A stretch of DNA of 64,000 nt from Marinimicrobium alkaliphilum (GCF_003259155.1 NZ_QGMQ01000003.1:310001-374000), one strand, 5' to 3'; counted from the first letter of the stretch, positions 17,356 through 27,360 are shown. A program made the numbers and translations. Notes: a model not told the origin generated them from the letters alone.

Positions 17356-19449
17356 GTGATCACCCAGGACGCGCCATCGCTGGATCAGCTACCGGTCACC
17401 ACCCTCAAAGGGGTGGGCGGCCAGCTGGCCGGCAAACTTGAAAAACTGGGTATCCGCAGCCTTCAGGACCTGCTCTTCCATCTCCCCCTGCGCTATGTCG
17501 ACCGCACTCGAATCACCCCCATCGGCGCCCTGCAACCGGGAGTCACCGCCGTGGTTCAAGGGGAGGTACGCGGCGCCGACATTGTCTTTGGCAAACGCCG
17601 TAGCCTGGTGGTGCGCCTGCAGGACCACACCGGCCTGATCACCCTGCGCTTCTACCATTTTTCCGGTGTCCAGAAGCAGCGACTTGAGGAGGCGGGAGAA
17701 CTGCGCTGCTACGGCGAAGCCAGGCGCGGCGCCTCGGGACTCGAACTCTATCACCCCGAATACGAGGTCATCGACAGCACCCGCCCCGCACCGCTGCAGG
17801 AAACGCTGACGCCGGTGTATCCGGCCACCGAGGGCCTGACCCAGCAGCGCTTGCGGGGCCTGCTGGCACAGGCTCTCGGCTATCTGCAAAAACATCCGCC
17901 CACCGAACTGCTGCCCGACGCCCTGCGCGAACAGCTCGATCAGGTGCCCCTCGCGGACGCCCTGCGCTACCTGCATGCGCCGCCGGCCGACGCCCCGGTG
18001 GCGGCGCTGATGGACGGCAACCACCCCTACCAGCAACGCCTGGCGTTTGAGGAACTGCTCGCGCACCACCTGAGCCTGTTGTTGTTGCGCCGTCAGGTTC
18101 AGTCCGATGGCGCGCCCACTTTGACACTGGCGGGCGACCTGGTGGAGCGCTTCAAGACCAGGCTCGGGTTTGCACTCACCGGTGCCCAAGAGCGGGTGGT
18201 ACATGAAATTGCACAGGACATTGCCCAACCCATCCCGATGCTCCGCCTGGTGCAAGGTGATGTCGGGTCAGGCAAGACTGTGGTGGCGGCCCTGGCAGCC
18301 CTGGCGGCGGTCGCCAGTGGTCGGCAGGCCGCGATCATGGCGCCCACCGAAATCCTCGCCGAACAGCACCGGCAAAATTTCAGCCAATGGTTTACGCCCC
18401 TTGGGATCACAGTGGGTTGGCTTACCGGTCGGCTCACGGCCGCGCGCCGGCGCGATCAGCTGGCCCTGATCGCCAGCGGCGAAGCCCAGGTGGTGGTGGG
18501 CACCCACGCGCTCTTTCAGGAGGGGGTCGAGTTCAAGGATCTGGCGCTGATTGTGATCGACGAACAACACCGCTTCGGGGTCCACCAGCGCCTGTCACTG
18601 CGCCAGAAAGGCAGCCAGGGGAGCGTGCGGCCGCACCAGTTGATCATGACCGCCACCCCCATTCCGCGCACCCTCGCCATGAGCGCCTACGCGGATCTGG
18701 ATACCTCGGTAATCGATGAACTGCCGCCGGGGCGCACGCCGGTTACCACCGTGGTGATCAGTGAACAGCGCCGGGCCCAGGTGGTGGAGCGGGTGCGTGC
18801 GGCCTGCGCCGAGGGGCGTCAGGCCTACTGGGTCTGCACCCTGATCGAGGAGTCGGAAACCCTCTCGGCTCAGGCGGCCGAAGACACCGCCGAACAACTG
18901 GCGCTGGCCCTGGGCGAACTGAATGTCGGGCTGGTGCACGGGCGCCTCAAACCCAAAGACAAAGAAGCAACCATGGCCGCCTTCAAGCGCGGTGACATTG
19001 ATCTGCTGGTGGCCACCACCGTTATCGAAGTGGGTGTGGATGTACCCAACGCCAGCCTGATGATCATCGAAAACCCGGAGCGTTTGGGTCTGGCGCAGCT
19101 GCACCAGCTGCGCGGACGGGTAGGACGAGGCGCCACTGCCAGCCACTGTGTGTTACTGTACGGGTCGCCCTTGTCCCAAACCAGCCGCGAGCGACTGACC
19201 GCCATGCGCGACAGCAGCGACGGTTTTGTGATCGCGGAAAAAGACCTCGAGCTACGCGGCCCGGGCGAGGTACTCGGCACCCGCCAAACCGGCGAAATGG
19301 CCTTTCGCATTGCCGACCTGCAGCGCGACGCCGAGCTGCTGGACAGCGTCAAGCAGGGTGCGCATCAACTGCTTCACAACCATCCCGATTTATGTGCAAA
19401 CATCATTGAGCGCTGGCTCGGCGAAAAGCAACGCTACCTTCAGGTTTAA
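17356..19449 (+). CDS. recG: ATP-dependent DNA helicase RecG
   Basis: RecG remodels stalled replication forks and branch-migrates Holliday junctions. The 697-residue length is normal. The wedge/OB domain covers about residues 20-170. Helicase motifs are visible: Walker A GDVGSGKT near residue 302, TAPTEILAEQH as MAPTEILAEQH, the DEQH-type Walker B VIDEQHRFGV, TATPIPRT and the motif VI QLRGRVGRG. The start is GTG 17356, nine bases after the oxyR stop; there is no better ATG nearby. Intact throughout. Confidence 0.96.
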   Translation: MITQDAPSLDQLPVTTLKGVGGQLAGKLEKLGIRSLQDLLFHLPLRYVDRTRITPIGALQPGVTAVVQGEVRGADIVFGKRRSLVVRLQDHTGLITLRFYHFSGVQKQRLEEAGELRCYGEARRGASGLELYHPEYEVIDSTRPAPLQETLTPVYPATEGLTQQRLRGLLAQALGYLQKHPPTELLPDALREQLDQVPLADALRYLHAPPADAPVAALMDGNHPYQQRLAFEELLAHHLSLLLLRRQVQSDGAPTLTLAGDLVERFKTRLGFALTGAQERVVHEIAQDIAQPIPMLRLVQGDVGSGKTVVAALAALAAVASGRQAAIMAPTEILAEQHRQNFSQWFTPLGITVGWLTGRLTAARRRDQLALIASGEAQVVVGTHALFQEGVEFKDLALIVIDEQHRFGVHQRLSLRQKGSQGSVRPHQLIMTATPIPRTLAMSAYADLDTSVIDELPPGRTPVTTVVISEQRRAQVVERVRAACAEGRQAYWVCTLIEESETLSAQAAEDTAEQLALALGELNVGLVHGRLKPKDKEATMAAFKRGDIDLLVATTVIEVGVDVPNASLMIIENPERLGLAQLHQLRGRVGRGATASHCVLLYGSPLSQTSRERLTAMRDSSDGFVIAEKDLELRGPGEVLGTRQTGEMAFRIADLQRDAELLDSVKQGAHQLLHNHPDLCANIIERWLGEKQRYLQV

Positions 19450-19584
19450 AGCACCTCTAAATTGCAGACGCAATATTCACAAATGTTATTTTTGCGTCTA
19501 TCCTTGATTGAGATAGGCACTTAACCGAAACTAGGCTAAGGAATTTAGCGGAACAAAATAGCGGAACAATAACAGGAGTCATTT

Positions 19585-20985
19585 GTGCCCATACCCAATA
19601 GTATCGAGTCGTTGCTAAACGCGCAGCAGATCAGCTACCAGCTAGCCCCTGCGCCCAAGGGCCTGAACAACCTGCCCGTTGGCCACGAGCAGTATATGCG
19701 CGACTGCGGCGCGGTGACTTCGATGATTCTCGGCGACGAAATCGGCCAGATTCAGGTGCTGATCAGCGCCGACTCCCTGCTCGACCTGGCGGCCGTGAAC
19801 CGGCGCCTGGAGCGTAACCTCAAAGCCGCTTCCCCGGATCAGTTGAAACAGTTTTGCACGCTGCATTCCGTCAGCCGCGTGCCGGCCATTCCCAAAATCG
19901 GCGGTTTCCCGACCCTGGTGGACAAACGCCTGCTCGACAAACAGCAGCTGCTGCTCGAATCCGGCGACGACGAACAGTTGATCACCCTGAGCCGAAAAGA
20001 TTTCGAACAGGTCCTGGCGGACGCGATGATCTGCGATATCGCGCAACCGCTGGCACCGCTGGAGCAGGACGCACCGCCCCAAAACGACAGCGAACAGATC
20101 CTCGGCGCCGTGCGCCACTTCACCGAACGGCGTGTGCGCCAACGGCTCGAAGAAACCCTTGAACTGCCACCCCTGACCGACACCGCCCAGAAGATTGTCA
20201 CTCTGCGGGTCAACCCCAACGCCGACGTCAGCGACCTGGCACAGATCGTCGAGACCGACCCCAGCCTGGCCGCCCAGGTGGTGAGTTGGGCATCCTCGCC
20301 CTACTATTCCGCCCCGGGCAAAATCCGCTCCATCCACGACGCCATTGTGCGCGTGCTCGGCTACGACATGGTACTCAACCTGGCGCTGGGTCTGGCGCTG
20401 GGGAAAACCCTGTCCCTGCCCAAGCAGGACCCGGAGGGTTCCCCCAGCTACTGGGAACAGTCGGTCTATGTCGCCGCCACGGTCGAGGGTCTGGTCAGCG
20501 CCATTCCGCGCGAACAGCGGCCGAGCTTCGGTATGGCTTACCTGGCCGGGCTGCTGCACAATTTTGGCTATCTGGTGCTCTCGGAAGTCTTTCCGCCCTA
20601 CTTCGAGCAATACTGCCGGCTGGCCGAGGCCAACCCGCACCTGTCCCACCAACCCATTGAGCGACACCTGATCGGGATCACCCGCGAGCAACTGGCGAGC
20701 ACCCTGATGTCGCTCTGGTCGATGCCCGAGGAAGTGGTGCAGGCCCTGCGCCACCAGAACAATCCCGCCTACGATGGCGAACACCACCTGTACGCTAAAT
20801 TGATTTTTGTCGCCCGCCGCCTGCTCGCCCAGGAAGGACTGCTGCCCGGACCCAAGCTGGACGTCCCCGCGCCGCTGCTCAAATCCCTCGGCCTCGAGCC
20901 CGACAAGGCCCGTTCAGCCGTGCTCAATGTCATGGAGTCGGTCGACGAACTGGGCGAAATTGCCCGGCAGATCGGCGGCAGCTGA
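19585..20985 (+). CDS. YbaK-like domain fused to HDOD signalling domain
   Basis: Translation starts at GTG 19585, six bases after AGGAG. Residues about 1-155 resemble the YbaK/ProX aminoacyl-tRNA deacylase fold (GHEQYMRDCGAVTSMILGDE, and later RVPAIPKIGGFPTLVDKRLL). Residues about 185-390 are an HDOD domain: LPPLTDTAQKIVTLRVNPNA, VVSWASSPYYSAPGKIRSIH and LAGLLHNFGYLVLSEVFP. HDOD proteins resemble HD phosphohydrolases but lack full metal sites, and act in signalling. The combination suggests a regulator rather than a tRNA-editing enzyme. The upstream 135 bases contain a direct repeat (tagcggaacaa twice near 19548-19570). A thioesterase gene follows after 13 bases. Confidence 0.85.
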   Translation: MPIPNSIESLLNAQQISYQLAPAPKGLNNLPVGHEQYMRDCGAVTSMILGDEIGQIQVLISADSLLDLAAVNRRLERNLKAASPDQLKQFCTLHSVSRVPAIPKIGGFPTLVDKRLLDKQQLLLESGDDEQLITLSRKDFEQVLADAMICDIAQPLAPLEQDAPPQNDSEQILGAVRHFTERRVRQRLEETLELPPLTDTAQKIVTLRVNPNADVSDLAQIVETDPSLAAQVVSWASSPYYSAPGKIRSIHDAIVRVLGYDMVLNLALGLALGKTLSLPKQDPEGSPSYWEQSVYVAATVEGLVSAIPREQRPSFGMAYLAGLLHNFGYLVLSEVFPPYFEQYCRLAEANPHLSHQPIERHLIGITREQLASTLMSLWSMPEEVVQALRHQNNPAYDGEHHLYAKLIFVARRLLAQEGLLPGPKLDVPAPLLKSLGLEPDKARSAVLNVMESVDELGEIARQIGGS

Positions 20986-20998
20986 TCGGGGGGTAGGG

Positions 20999-21400
20999 AT
21001 GGCGAGGGACGATCAGGACCCCATCTTCAGCTACGACATTCCGGTACGCTGGGGTGATATGGACGCTTTTGGCCACGTCAATAACACCCTGTACCTGCGC
21101 TACTGCGAGGAAGTCCGCTTCCAGTTGCTGACCGCCAAAGGCATTCAGATTTCACCGGCCAGCTACCCGGTGGTGGTCACCGTCGGGTGTACCTTCTATG
21201 CCCCGGTATTCCATCCGGACACCCTGCGCATCGACTGCTACCTGAGCGAGCCGGGGCGCTCCAGCTTTCTGATCGAATTCGATATTTTCAGCGAGAAAGC
21301 GCCGGGCAAGCCCGTCGCCCGCGCCCACTCAAAAGTGGTCTGGGTGGATGCCGAAGGCAAATCCCAGGCCCTGCCCGACGCGGTCAGAGCCTGGTTTTAG
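20999..21400 (+). CDS. Acyl-CoA thioesterase (4-hydroxybenzoyl-CoA thioesterase-like hotdog fold)
   Basis: From ATG 20999, after a purine-rich GGGGGGTAGGG site, the protein has 133 residues. The 4HBT active-site segment is plain: VRWGDMDAFGHVNNTLYLRY, where the Asp of GDMD is the catalytic residue of this family. The rest of the chain has the short beta-helix-beta pattern of the single hotdog domain (length matches). Such enzymes hydrolyse acyl-CoA or related thioesters; the substrate is not defined by sequence. It lies 13 bases after the YbaK-HDOD gene and converges with the dicarboxylate symporter gene seven bases beyond its stop. Confidence 0.88.
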   Translation: MARDDQDPIFSYDIPVRWGDMDAFGHVNNTLYLRYCEEVRFQLLTAKGIQISPASYPVVVTVGCTFYAPVFHPDTLRIDCYLSEPGRSSFLIEFDIFSEKAPGKPVARAHSKVVWVDAEGKSQALPDAVRAWF

Positions 21401-21407
21401 GATCGTC

Positions 21408-22676
21408 TCAACGCTGCTCGAAACGCTCCCGGTCAAGCAACCCCTCACTGTTGGCCACGACACTGGACACCATCGCATCACCGGTAATGTTCACCGAGGT
21501 GCGCACCATATCCAGCAGTCGGTCGACCCCGATAATCAGTGCGACCCCCTCCACCGGCAGGCCCACCTGCTGCAAGACCATCGCCAGGGTGATCATCCCC
21601 ACGCCGGGCACGCCTGCGGTGCCCACCGAGGCCAATGTGGCGGTCAGCACCACCAGCAGGTAGCCGGTCCAACCGATGTCGATTCCGTAAGCCTGGGCGA
21701 TAAAAGCCGTGGCCACGCCCTGCATGATCGCCGTACCGTCCATATTGATAGTGGCCCCCAAAGGCACACTGAAAGACGCGACTTTATTGTCCACCCCGAG
21801 ATCATTTTCCACCGTGCGCAAAGTCACCGGCAGGGTGGCGTTGCTCGAGGCGGTACTGAAGCCGAACACCATCACCGCGCGCATCTTGCTCAGAAACATC
21901 AACGGGCTGAGCCGGGTGAAGAATTTGAACAACAGACTGTAGACCCCGAGACCGTGCAGCAACAGCACAAAGAGCACGGTAAAGAAATACCAGGCCAGAT
22001 CCAGCACCGCCCCCAGACCCAGATCCGCAAACAAACGCGCAAGCAGACAGAAAACCCCGTAGGGCGCCAGCTGCATCAGCAACAGCACCATCTTCATGAC
22101 CACGTCGTTGAGGTTCTGGAAAAAATCCAGGATGGCTCTGGCGGCTTCACCACTGCGGGATATCGCAATACCAAGCAGCAGCGAGAACACGATAACCTGC
22201 AGCATATTGCCTTCCGCCATCGCTGCCACCGGGTTGCTCGGGAAAATGCCCACGAGGGTCTCTTTCAGGCTGGGCGCATCACTGACTTCAAATGACGTGT
22301 CCGCCTGCAGCTCAATACCTTCGCCCGGCTTGATCAGCGTCCCTGCCGTCAGCGCCAGGGTGATGGCCAGGCCGGTGGTCATCATGTAGAGCAGGATGGT
22401 TTTGAGGGCGATGCTGCCCATGCGGGTGTGATTACCGAGCGCGGCGCTGCCGCATACCAGCGACACAAATACCAGAGGCACCACCAGCAACTGCAGGGAT
22501 TTGACAAAAATCTGCCCGATACCATCGAACAGGCCATCCACCAGAAACAGCTGTAACCACTGCCCGAGCCCCGCGTCGGGTCGGCCTTCGGCATCGGTGC
22601 TGATGGTCAGATTGAGCACAATGCCCACCGCCACACCCAGGGCCATGGCGAGCAGGATACGCTTGGTCAGACTCAT
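21408..22676 (-). CDS. Dicarboxylate/amino acid:cation symporter (DAACS family)
   Basis: The 422-residue membrane protein has eight hydrophobic segments with two re-entrant loops, the layout of the glutamate transporter fold. The serine-rich loop FSTASSNATLPVTLR and the NMDGTAIMQG motif (both substrate- and sodium-binding in homologues) are present, and LLGTIG-type ends are replaced by VGTAGVPGVGMITLAM before TM8. It imports glutamate, aspartate or C4-dicarboxylates with sodium or protons; the exact substrate is not decided. Its start overlaps the stop of the upstream HU gene by four bases (ATGA), an unusual pair for coupling. The N-terminus MSLTKRILLAMALGVAVG fits a first membrane helix. Confidence 0.92.
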   Translation of the reverse strand: MSLTKRILLAMALGVAVGIVLNLTISTDAEGRPDAGLGQWLQLFLVDGLFDGIGQIFVKSLQLLVVPLVFVSLVCGSAALGNHTRMGSIALKTILLYMMTTGLAITLALTAGTLIKPGEGIELQADTSFEVSDAPSLKETLVGIFPSNPVAAMAEGNMLQVIVFSLLLGIAISRSGEAARAILDFFQNLNDVVMKMVLLLMQLAPYGVFCLLARLFADLGLGAVLDLAWYFFTVLFVLLLHGLGVYSLLFKFFTRLSPLMFLSKMRAVMVFGFSTASSNATLPVTLRTVENDLGVDNKVASFSVPLGATINMDGTAIMQGVATAFIAQAYGIDIGWTGYLLVVLTATLASVGTAGVPGVGMITLAMVLQQVGLPVEGVALIIGVDRLLDMVRTSVNITGDAMVSSVVANSEGLLDRERFEQR

Positions 22677-22960
22677 GCGCTGACCCCGGTGTTGACCGCA
22701 TCCTTGAGGCCCTTACCGGGCTTGAACACCACCTGATTGCTGGCGGCGATCGCGATGCTGGCGCCGGTTTGCGGGCTGCGCCCGGTGCGCGCGGCGCGGG
22801 CGCGCACGCTGAACCTTCCGAAGCCCACCAGCGCCACCTCGTCGCCCCGGCTGAGGGCGCCGGTCAATTGCTCGATGGCGGCGGCGACAGCATCGTCCGC
22901 CTGGTTGGCCGTCAGCTCCGCGGCTTCGGCCACAGCCGCGACCAGTTCGGTTTTATTCAT
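22673..22960 (-). CDS. HU family DNA-binding protein
   Basis: The 95-residue protein is a histone-like HU protein: MNKTELVAAVAEAAELTANQ at the N-terminus, the GFGRFSVRARAARTGRSPQT arm and the end VVFKPGKGLKDAVNTG. The arm carries the DNA-bending Pro. HU dimers compact and bend DNA. The gene overlaps the following transporter start by four bases and is divergent from ubiC. Pseudomonas has an HU gene in the same neighbourhood, upstream of ubiC-ubiA. Whether it is the HupA- or HupB-type subunit cannot be settled. Confidence 0.95.
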   Translation of the reverse strand: MNKTELVAAVAEAAELTANQADDAVAAAIEQLTGALSRGDEVALVGFGRFSVRARAARTGRSPQTGASIAIAASNQVVFKPGKGLKDAVNTGVSA

Positions 22961-23085
22961 GGGTTATCCTCGATGTTGTTATTAACCATGCGCGGCCATT
23001 AAACCAAGCCGGGCAGGGCGGGTAAAGAGCCGCACCGCACCGAAGCTGATAGAATGCCCGCTTTATCCCGGCGAAGGACAGTGTT

Positions 23086-23652
23086 TTGTTGGCCCACGCA
23101 CATTCCCCTGAGCACACCCAGCCGCGCTGGCATTCCGGCGCTCATCGGCACCGGCAGATGCCGGCGCACCTGCGCCCCTGGCTGCTCGACCACGGCTCGC
23201 TCACCGCCAAACTTCAGGCCCTGAGCCAGGGCCACTTCCGGGTCGAGATTCTGCGCCAGTCCCGGGGCTACCCGCTGCTCTCGGAGCAAAAACTGCTGGG
23301 CATGGCACCGCGCCGACTGGCGGTTATCCGCGAGGTGGTGCTTTACGGCAACAACGAGCCCTGGGTCTTCGCCCGCAGCGTTCTGCCCCTGGCAAGCCTG
23401 ACCGGACCGCTGCGCCGCCTGCGCCATCTGGACAACCAACCCCTCGGAGCGCTACTGTTCAGTCAGCCGAACCTGGTTCGCGGCCCCATCGAAATCAGCG
23501 CCATGGGACCCGGTCAAGGCTATGTCCCGACGGCGCTGCAAGGCCAGGAACCCCTCTGGGGGCGACGTTCGGTCTTCTGGCTGTACCAACGGCCACTGAT
23601 GGTAAGCGAAGTGTTTCTCGACGCCTTTACTCGACGCATTCAGGATCAATGA
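23086..23652 (+). CDS. ubiC: Chorismate pyruvate-lyase
   Basis: UbiC splits chorismate into 4-hydroxybenzoate and pyruvate, the first committed step of ubiquinone synthesis. The start is TTG 23086, seven bases after GAAGGA; no ATG is available upstream in frame, and weak start codons are common for this gene. The 188-residue protein contains [15 protein letters not shown], the core [20 protein letters not shown] with the chorismate-binding Arg and Glu, and the C-terminal [10 protein letters not shown]. Its TGA overlaps the ubiA ATG (ATGA), so the two are translationally coupled. Confidence 0.93.
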   Translation: MLAHAHSPEHTQPRWHSGAHRHRQMPAHLRPWLLDHGSLTAKLQALSQGHFRVEILRQSRGYPLLSEQKLLGMAPRRLAVIREVVLYGNNEPWVFARSVLPLASLTGPLRRLRHLDNQPLGALLFSQPNLVRGPIEISAMGPGQGYVPTALQGQEPLWGRRSVFWLYQRPLMVSEVFLDAFTRRIQDQ

Positions 23653-24554
23653 TGAACCGACAGCGGACACATCCGGCGCAAGCCCCCTGGCGCGAACGCG
23701 CCAACCTGTACCTGCAACTGATGCGCGTCAATCGGCCCATCGGCACCCTGTTGCTGCTCTGGCCCACGCTCTGGGCCCTGTGGCTGGCGGCGGGCGGCCT
23801 GCCCGACCTGCATCTGCTGGTGATTTTTGTCCTGGGCGTGTTTTTGATGCGCGCCGCCGGCTGTGTGATTAACGACTTTGCCGACCGCAACATCGACCGT
23901 CACGTCAAACGCACCCGAGACCGGCCGCTGACCACCGGCAAGGTCAGCACCAGGGAGGCGCTCGCACTCTTCATCGGCTTGTGCCTGTGTGCTTTCCTGC
24001 TGGTGCTGTTCACCAACCCCTTTACGGTTTACCTGTCCTTCGGCGGCGTTGCACTGGCTTTCTGTTATCCCTTTATGAAGCGCTACACCCATTTGCCTCA
24101 AGTGGTCCTGGGTGCGGCCTTTGCCTGGGCCATTCCCATGGCCTTTGCCGCCCAGCGCGGCAGCCTGGGGGAAGAAGTGTGGCTGATCTATGTGGGTGTG
24201 GTGCTCTGGACCGTGGTCTACGACACCTTTTACGCCATGGTCGACCGGGAAGACGACATTCCCCTGGGCGTCAAATCCACCGCCATCCTGTTCGGTGAAT
24301 ACGACCGGGTGATGACCGGGATGCTTCAGGTCATGACGCTCTGGGCACTGCTGATGGTGGGCGGTCACTTTGACCTGGGCTGGATCTACCATCTGAGCCT
24401 GGTGGTGGCTGCCGCGCTCTTCGGCTACCAGCAGTGGCTGATCCGCTACCGTGAGCGCAAAGCCTGCTTCAAAGCCTTTTTGAACAATAATTGGGTGGGC
24501 TGCGTGGTGTTTCTCGGGATTGCCGGGGATCTGATGATCCGGGGGCTGTCATAA
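23649..24554 (+). CDS. ubiA: 4-hydroxybenzoate octaprenyltransferase
   Basis: UbiA attaches the polyprenyl tail to 4-hydroxybenzoate in the inner membrane. The 301-residue protein has about nine hydrophobic segments and the two Asp-rich magnesium motifs: [12 protein letters not shown] (first) and [13 protein letters not shown] (second). The product of ubiC is its substrate and the genes overlap by four bases. Its 3' end carries the Pho box of the downstream phoB gene: the ubiA stop codon lies inside that box. Confidence 0.96.
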   Translation: MMNRQRTHPAQAPWRERANLYLQLMRVNRPIGTLLLLWPTLWALWLAAGGLPDLHLLVIFVLGVFLMRAAGCVINDFADRNIDRHVKRTRDRPLTTGKVSTREALALFIGLCLCAFLLVLFTNPFTVYLSFGGVALAFCYPFMKRYTHLPQVVLGAAFAWAIPMAFAAQRGSLGEEVWLIYVGVVLWTVVYDTFYAMVDREDDIPLGVKSTAILFGEYDRVMTGMLQVMTLWALLMVGGHFDLGWIYHLSLVVAAALFGYQQWLIRYRERKACFKAFLNNNWVGCVVFLGIAGDLMIRGLS

Positions 24555-24563
24555 ATCTGTAAC
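24546..24563 (+). promoter_or_regulatory. Pho box upstream of phoB
   Basis: CTGTCATAAATCTGTAAC matches the two-part consensus CTGTCATAAATCTGTCAT at 16 of 18 positions. A -10-like TTAAAT sits at 24574-24579, ten bases further, the spacing used when PhoB replaces -35 recognition. It overlaps the ubiA stop codon and implies autoregulation of phoB-phoR under phosphate limitation. Confidence 0.85.
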
Positions 24564-24629
24564 ACCCGGTACGTTAAATAGACACACTGACAGATGTCTT
24601 TATTCTACCGTGTGAACAGGGTGTCACTC

Positions 24630-25325
24630 ATGAGTAACCGCAAAATCCTGGTCGTCGACGACGAATTTACCATCCGCGATATGCTGCGCGTCGCACTGGA
24701 GATGGCCGACTACGAAGTGCACGAAGCCGGCAACGCCCAAGAGGCCATGAGCCTGGTGGTGGATGTTCAGCCGGATCTGATCCTGCTGGACTGGATGATG
24801 CCCGGCACCAGCGGCATCGAGCTGGCCCGGCGCCTGAAAAAAGACGAACTCACCGCCGAAATTCCCATCATCATGCTCACCGCCAAGACCGAGGAGGACA
24901 ACAAGGTCCAGGGTCTGGAAGTGGGCGCCGATGATTACATCACCAAACCTTTTTCCCCGCGCGAACTGGTGGCACGCCTGAAGGCCGTACTCCGGCGCAC
25001 CGACCCCCAGAGTGGCGGTCAGGCCATCGTCGTCAACGGTCTGTGCCTTGACCCGGCCAGTCACCGGGTCACCATCAACGACCGCCCGGTCGATATGGGC
25101 CCCACGGAATACCGCCTGCTGGAATTTTTCCTGACCCACCAGGAGCGCGCCTACACCCGCGGCCAGTTGCTGGATCAGGTCTGGGGCGGCAACGTCTATG
25201 TGGAAGAGCGCACCGTGGATGTCCACATCCGCCGCTTGCGCAAGGCGCTCACCATCGACAACCACGAGAACCTGGTTCAAACTGTGCGCGGCACCGGTTA
25301 CCGTTTCTCCACCAAAGCCGGCTAA
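24630..25325 (+). CDS. phoB: Phosphate regulon response regulator PhoB
   Basis: From ATG 24630 (MSNRKILVVDDEFTIRDML) the 231-residue protein has a receiver domain with Asp10/Asp11, phospho-acceptor Asp54 (LLDWMMPG) and Lys in DDYITKPFSPREL, then a winged-helix DNA-binding domain (about 130-228) with PTEYRLLEFFLTH, ERTVDVHIRRLRKAL and TVRGTGYRFS. It is followed by its sensor kinase phoR and preceded by a Pho box, so identity as PhoB rather than another OmpR-type regulator is well supported. It activates phosphate uptake and scavenging genes. Confidence 0.96.
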   Translation: MSNRKILVVDDEFTIRDMLRVALEMADYEVHEAGNAQEAMSLVVDVQPDLILLDWMMPGTSGIELARRLKKDELTAEIPIIMLTAKTEEDNKVQGLEVGADDYITKPFSPRELVARLKAVLRRTDPQSGGQAIVVNGLCLDPASHRVTINDRPVDMGPTEYRLLEFFLTHQERAYTRGQLLDQVWGGNVYVEERTVDVHIRRLRKALTIDNHENLVQTVRGTGYRFSTKAG

Positions 25326-25341
25326 CAAAAGGGCGATCACC

Positions 25342-26640
25342 TTGTTGCAAGGATTTGGCGCCGAGCTGCGCCGCCTCGGGCTCTACGGGGCCGTCTGCGT
25401 CATTATCGGGCTGATTATCGGCCACCTGGGCTATACCCTGGTGGCGGGCATGGTGTTCTACCTGTGCTGGATGCTCTGGCAGATGCGCCGCCTGAACCAG
25501 TGGCTGCTGCGCAAACACGACGAAGATCCACCCGAAGCCAGCGGCCTGTGGGGCGAAGTCTTCGACAACGTCTACGGCCTGCAGCGTTTGCAGCGCTATG
25601 AAAAACAGAACCTTGAAGCGGTCATCAGCCGGGTCCAGGAAAGCACCTCAGCCCTGCGCGACGGCGTGATCGTGCTCGATCGGCGCGGCTACCTGGATTG
25701 GTGGAACCCCGCCGCCCAGCGCCTGCTGGGCTTCAAGGTCAGCGACCGCAATCAACCGATCCTCAATTTCATTCGCCACCCGCGCTTTGTGGAGTACTTT
25801 GAGGGCGGGGATTACAGCGATCCGCTGGATCTGCCCTCGCCGCGCTTTAACGCCAAGCAGCTGCAATTTCATATCACCTATTTCGGCCGCAGCGAGCGCC
25901 TGGTGCTGGTGCGCGATGTCACCCGTCTGTATAACCTGGAGCAGATGCGCCAGAACTTTATCGCCAACGTCTCCCACGAATTGCGCACGCCGCTGACCGT
26001 ACTCAAAGGCTACCTGGAAACCCTGGACGACAGTCGGGCACTGGGTGCGGAATGGGACAAACCCATGCAGCAGATGCTCCAGCAGGCCCAGCGCATGAAC
26101 CTGCTGGTCAATGACCTGACCACCCTGTCGAAACTGGAAACCACCGAGGTGGGCCTCAACCAACAGAAGGTTGCCCTGGGGCCGCTGATCGAACGTATTC
26201 GCAACGAGGCCCTGGTGCTCGCGGGCGACAAACAACAGCGTATCAGCTGTGAGTGCATGCCCGATATCACCCTGATGGGTAGCGAGAAAGAGCTGCACAG
26301 CGCCTTTTCCAATCTGGTGGTAAATGCGATCAAATACACCCAGGCCGAGGGAGAGATTCGTCTCAAGCTGTGGCGGGAACGGGATCGGGTGTGTTTTTCA
26401 GTGACGGATAACGGGCCGGGGTTTGAACGCAAACACATTCCGCAACTGACCCAGCGCTTTTACCGGATCGAATCCAGTCGTAACAGTGGTACCGGCGGCA
26501 CCGGCCTGGGGCTGGCGATCGTCAAGCACGTGCTGCTGCGCCACGACGCCGAGCTCCAGATCGACAGCGAAGTGGGCAAGGGCAGCACCTTTACCTGCGT
26601 CTTTACCCCGCCCGAGTCAGTCGATTCGGCGAAAAACTAG
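25342..26640 (+). CDS. phoR: Phosphate regulon sensor histidine kinase PhoR
   Basis: No ATG lies near the start; TTG 25342, eight bases after AGGG, fits best and gives about 432 residues. Two membrane spans near residues 15-50 are joined by a very short loop, as in E. coli PhoR, which has almost no periplasmic domain. A PAS domain follows ([20 protein letters not shown]). The dimerisation and phospho-acceptor helix has [18 protein letters not shown] with His212, and the ATPase domain shows [20 protein letters not shown] and [12 protein letters not shown]. It phosphorylates PhoB when phosphate is low. The 3' end overlaps the convergent trmB gene by 24 bases. Confidence 0.94.
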   Translation: MLQGFGAELRRLGLYGAVCVIIGLIIGHLGYTLVAGMVFYLCWMLWQMRRLNQWLLRKHDEDPPEASGLWGEVFDNVYGLQRLQRYEKQNLEAVISRVQESTSALRDGVIVLDRRGYLDWWNPAAQRLLGFKVSDRNQPILNFIRHPRFVEYFEGGDYSDPLDLPSPRFNAKQLQFHITYFGRSERLVLVRDVTRLYNLEQMRQNFIANVSHELRTPLTVLKGYLETLDDSRALGAEWDKPMQQMLQQAQRMNLLVNDLTTLSKLETTEVGLNQQKVALGPLIERIRNEALVLAGDKQQRISCECMPDITLMGSEKELHSAFSNLVVNAIKYTQAEGEIRLKLWRERDRVCFSVTDNGPGFERKHIPQLTQRFYRIESSRNSGTGGTGLGLAIVKHVLLRHDAELQIDSEVGKGSTFTCVFTPPESVDSAKN

Positions 26641-27324
26641 ATCCCAGACTCCATGCCCCAGGCGCTCGCCGCGCTGCTCGAACTTGGTGATCGGGCGGTA
26701 GGGGGGGCGTTCGGCATAGTCGGCGACGGTATTCTCATAGCCCGGCGCCACGGCCAGGACCTCGAGCATATGCTCGGCGTAATTTTCCCAGTCGGTGGCC
26801 ATGTGGAAGACGCCACCGGGCTTGAGTTTGGGCCGCAGCGCCTGCACAAATTCCGGCTGGACGATGCGCCGCTTGTGGTGCTTTTTCTTGTGCCAGGGGT
26901 CCGGGAAGTACAGCTGCAGACGATCAATACTGGCATCGGGGATACAGTCTTCGAGCACATCCATGGCATCCGCCATATACACCTTGAGATTGGTGACCTC
27001 GGCCTTCCCGGCATCGTTGATCAGTCGCCCCACGCCCGGCGGGTGCACCTCAATACCGATAAAATCCTTGTCCGGCTCCTGTAGGGCCATCTCCAGCAGT
27101 GACGCCCCCATCCCGAAACCGATTTCCAGCACCAGCGGTGCCTCGCGCCCAAACAGCGCAACCGGATCGATGGCACCGTCAAACAGGCTCAGGCCATAGC
27201 CCGGCCACCAGCGGTCAAAGGCCTTTTTCTGGCCCACGGTCATGCGCCCGGCGCGAATCACATAGCTGCGGATGGCTTTGGGCTTGTATTCGGGTTTGAT
27301 CTCAAAGGTTTCGGCGTCGGACAT
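26617..27324 (-). CDS. trmB: tRNA (guanine-N7-)-methyltransferase
   Basis: TrmB methylates G46 of tRNA. The 235-residue protein contains the SAM-binding [17 protein letters not shown], the [13 protein letters not shown] strand, and the RNA- and catalysis-linked [16 protein letters not shown], which is diagnostic for the family. [15 protein letters not shown] follows as expected. The gene converges on phoR with a 24-base overlap of coding ends. It is upstream of nothing on its strand except the rpoH terminator side, so it probably has its own promoter. Confidence 0.96.
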   Translation of the reverse strand: MSDAETFEIKPEYKPKAIRSYVIRAGRMTVGQKKAFDRWWPGYGLSLFDGAIDPVALFGREAPLVLEIGFGMGASLLEMALQEPDKDFIGIEVHPPGVGRLINDAGKAEVTNLKVYMADAMDVLEDCIPDASIDRLQLYFPDPWHKKKHHKRRIVQPEFVQALRPKLKPGGVFHMATDWENYAEHMLEVLAVAPGYENTVADYAERPPYRPITKFEQRGERLGHGVWDLVFRRID

Positions 27325-27360
27325 GGGCGGGTCGGTAGTCTCGCGGTTTGGCTGGGGGAT

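Noticed and set aside
26617-26640. 24-base overlap of phoR and trmB as a sign of sequencing error
   Set aside because: Both C-termini match their families; short convergent overlaps are normal.
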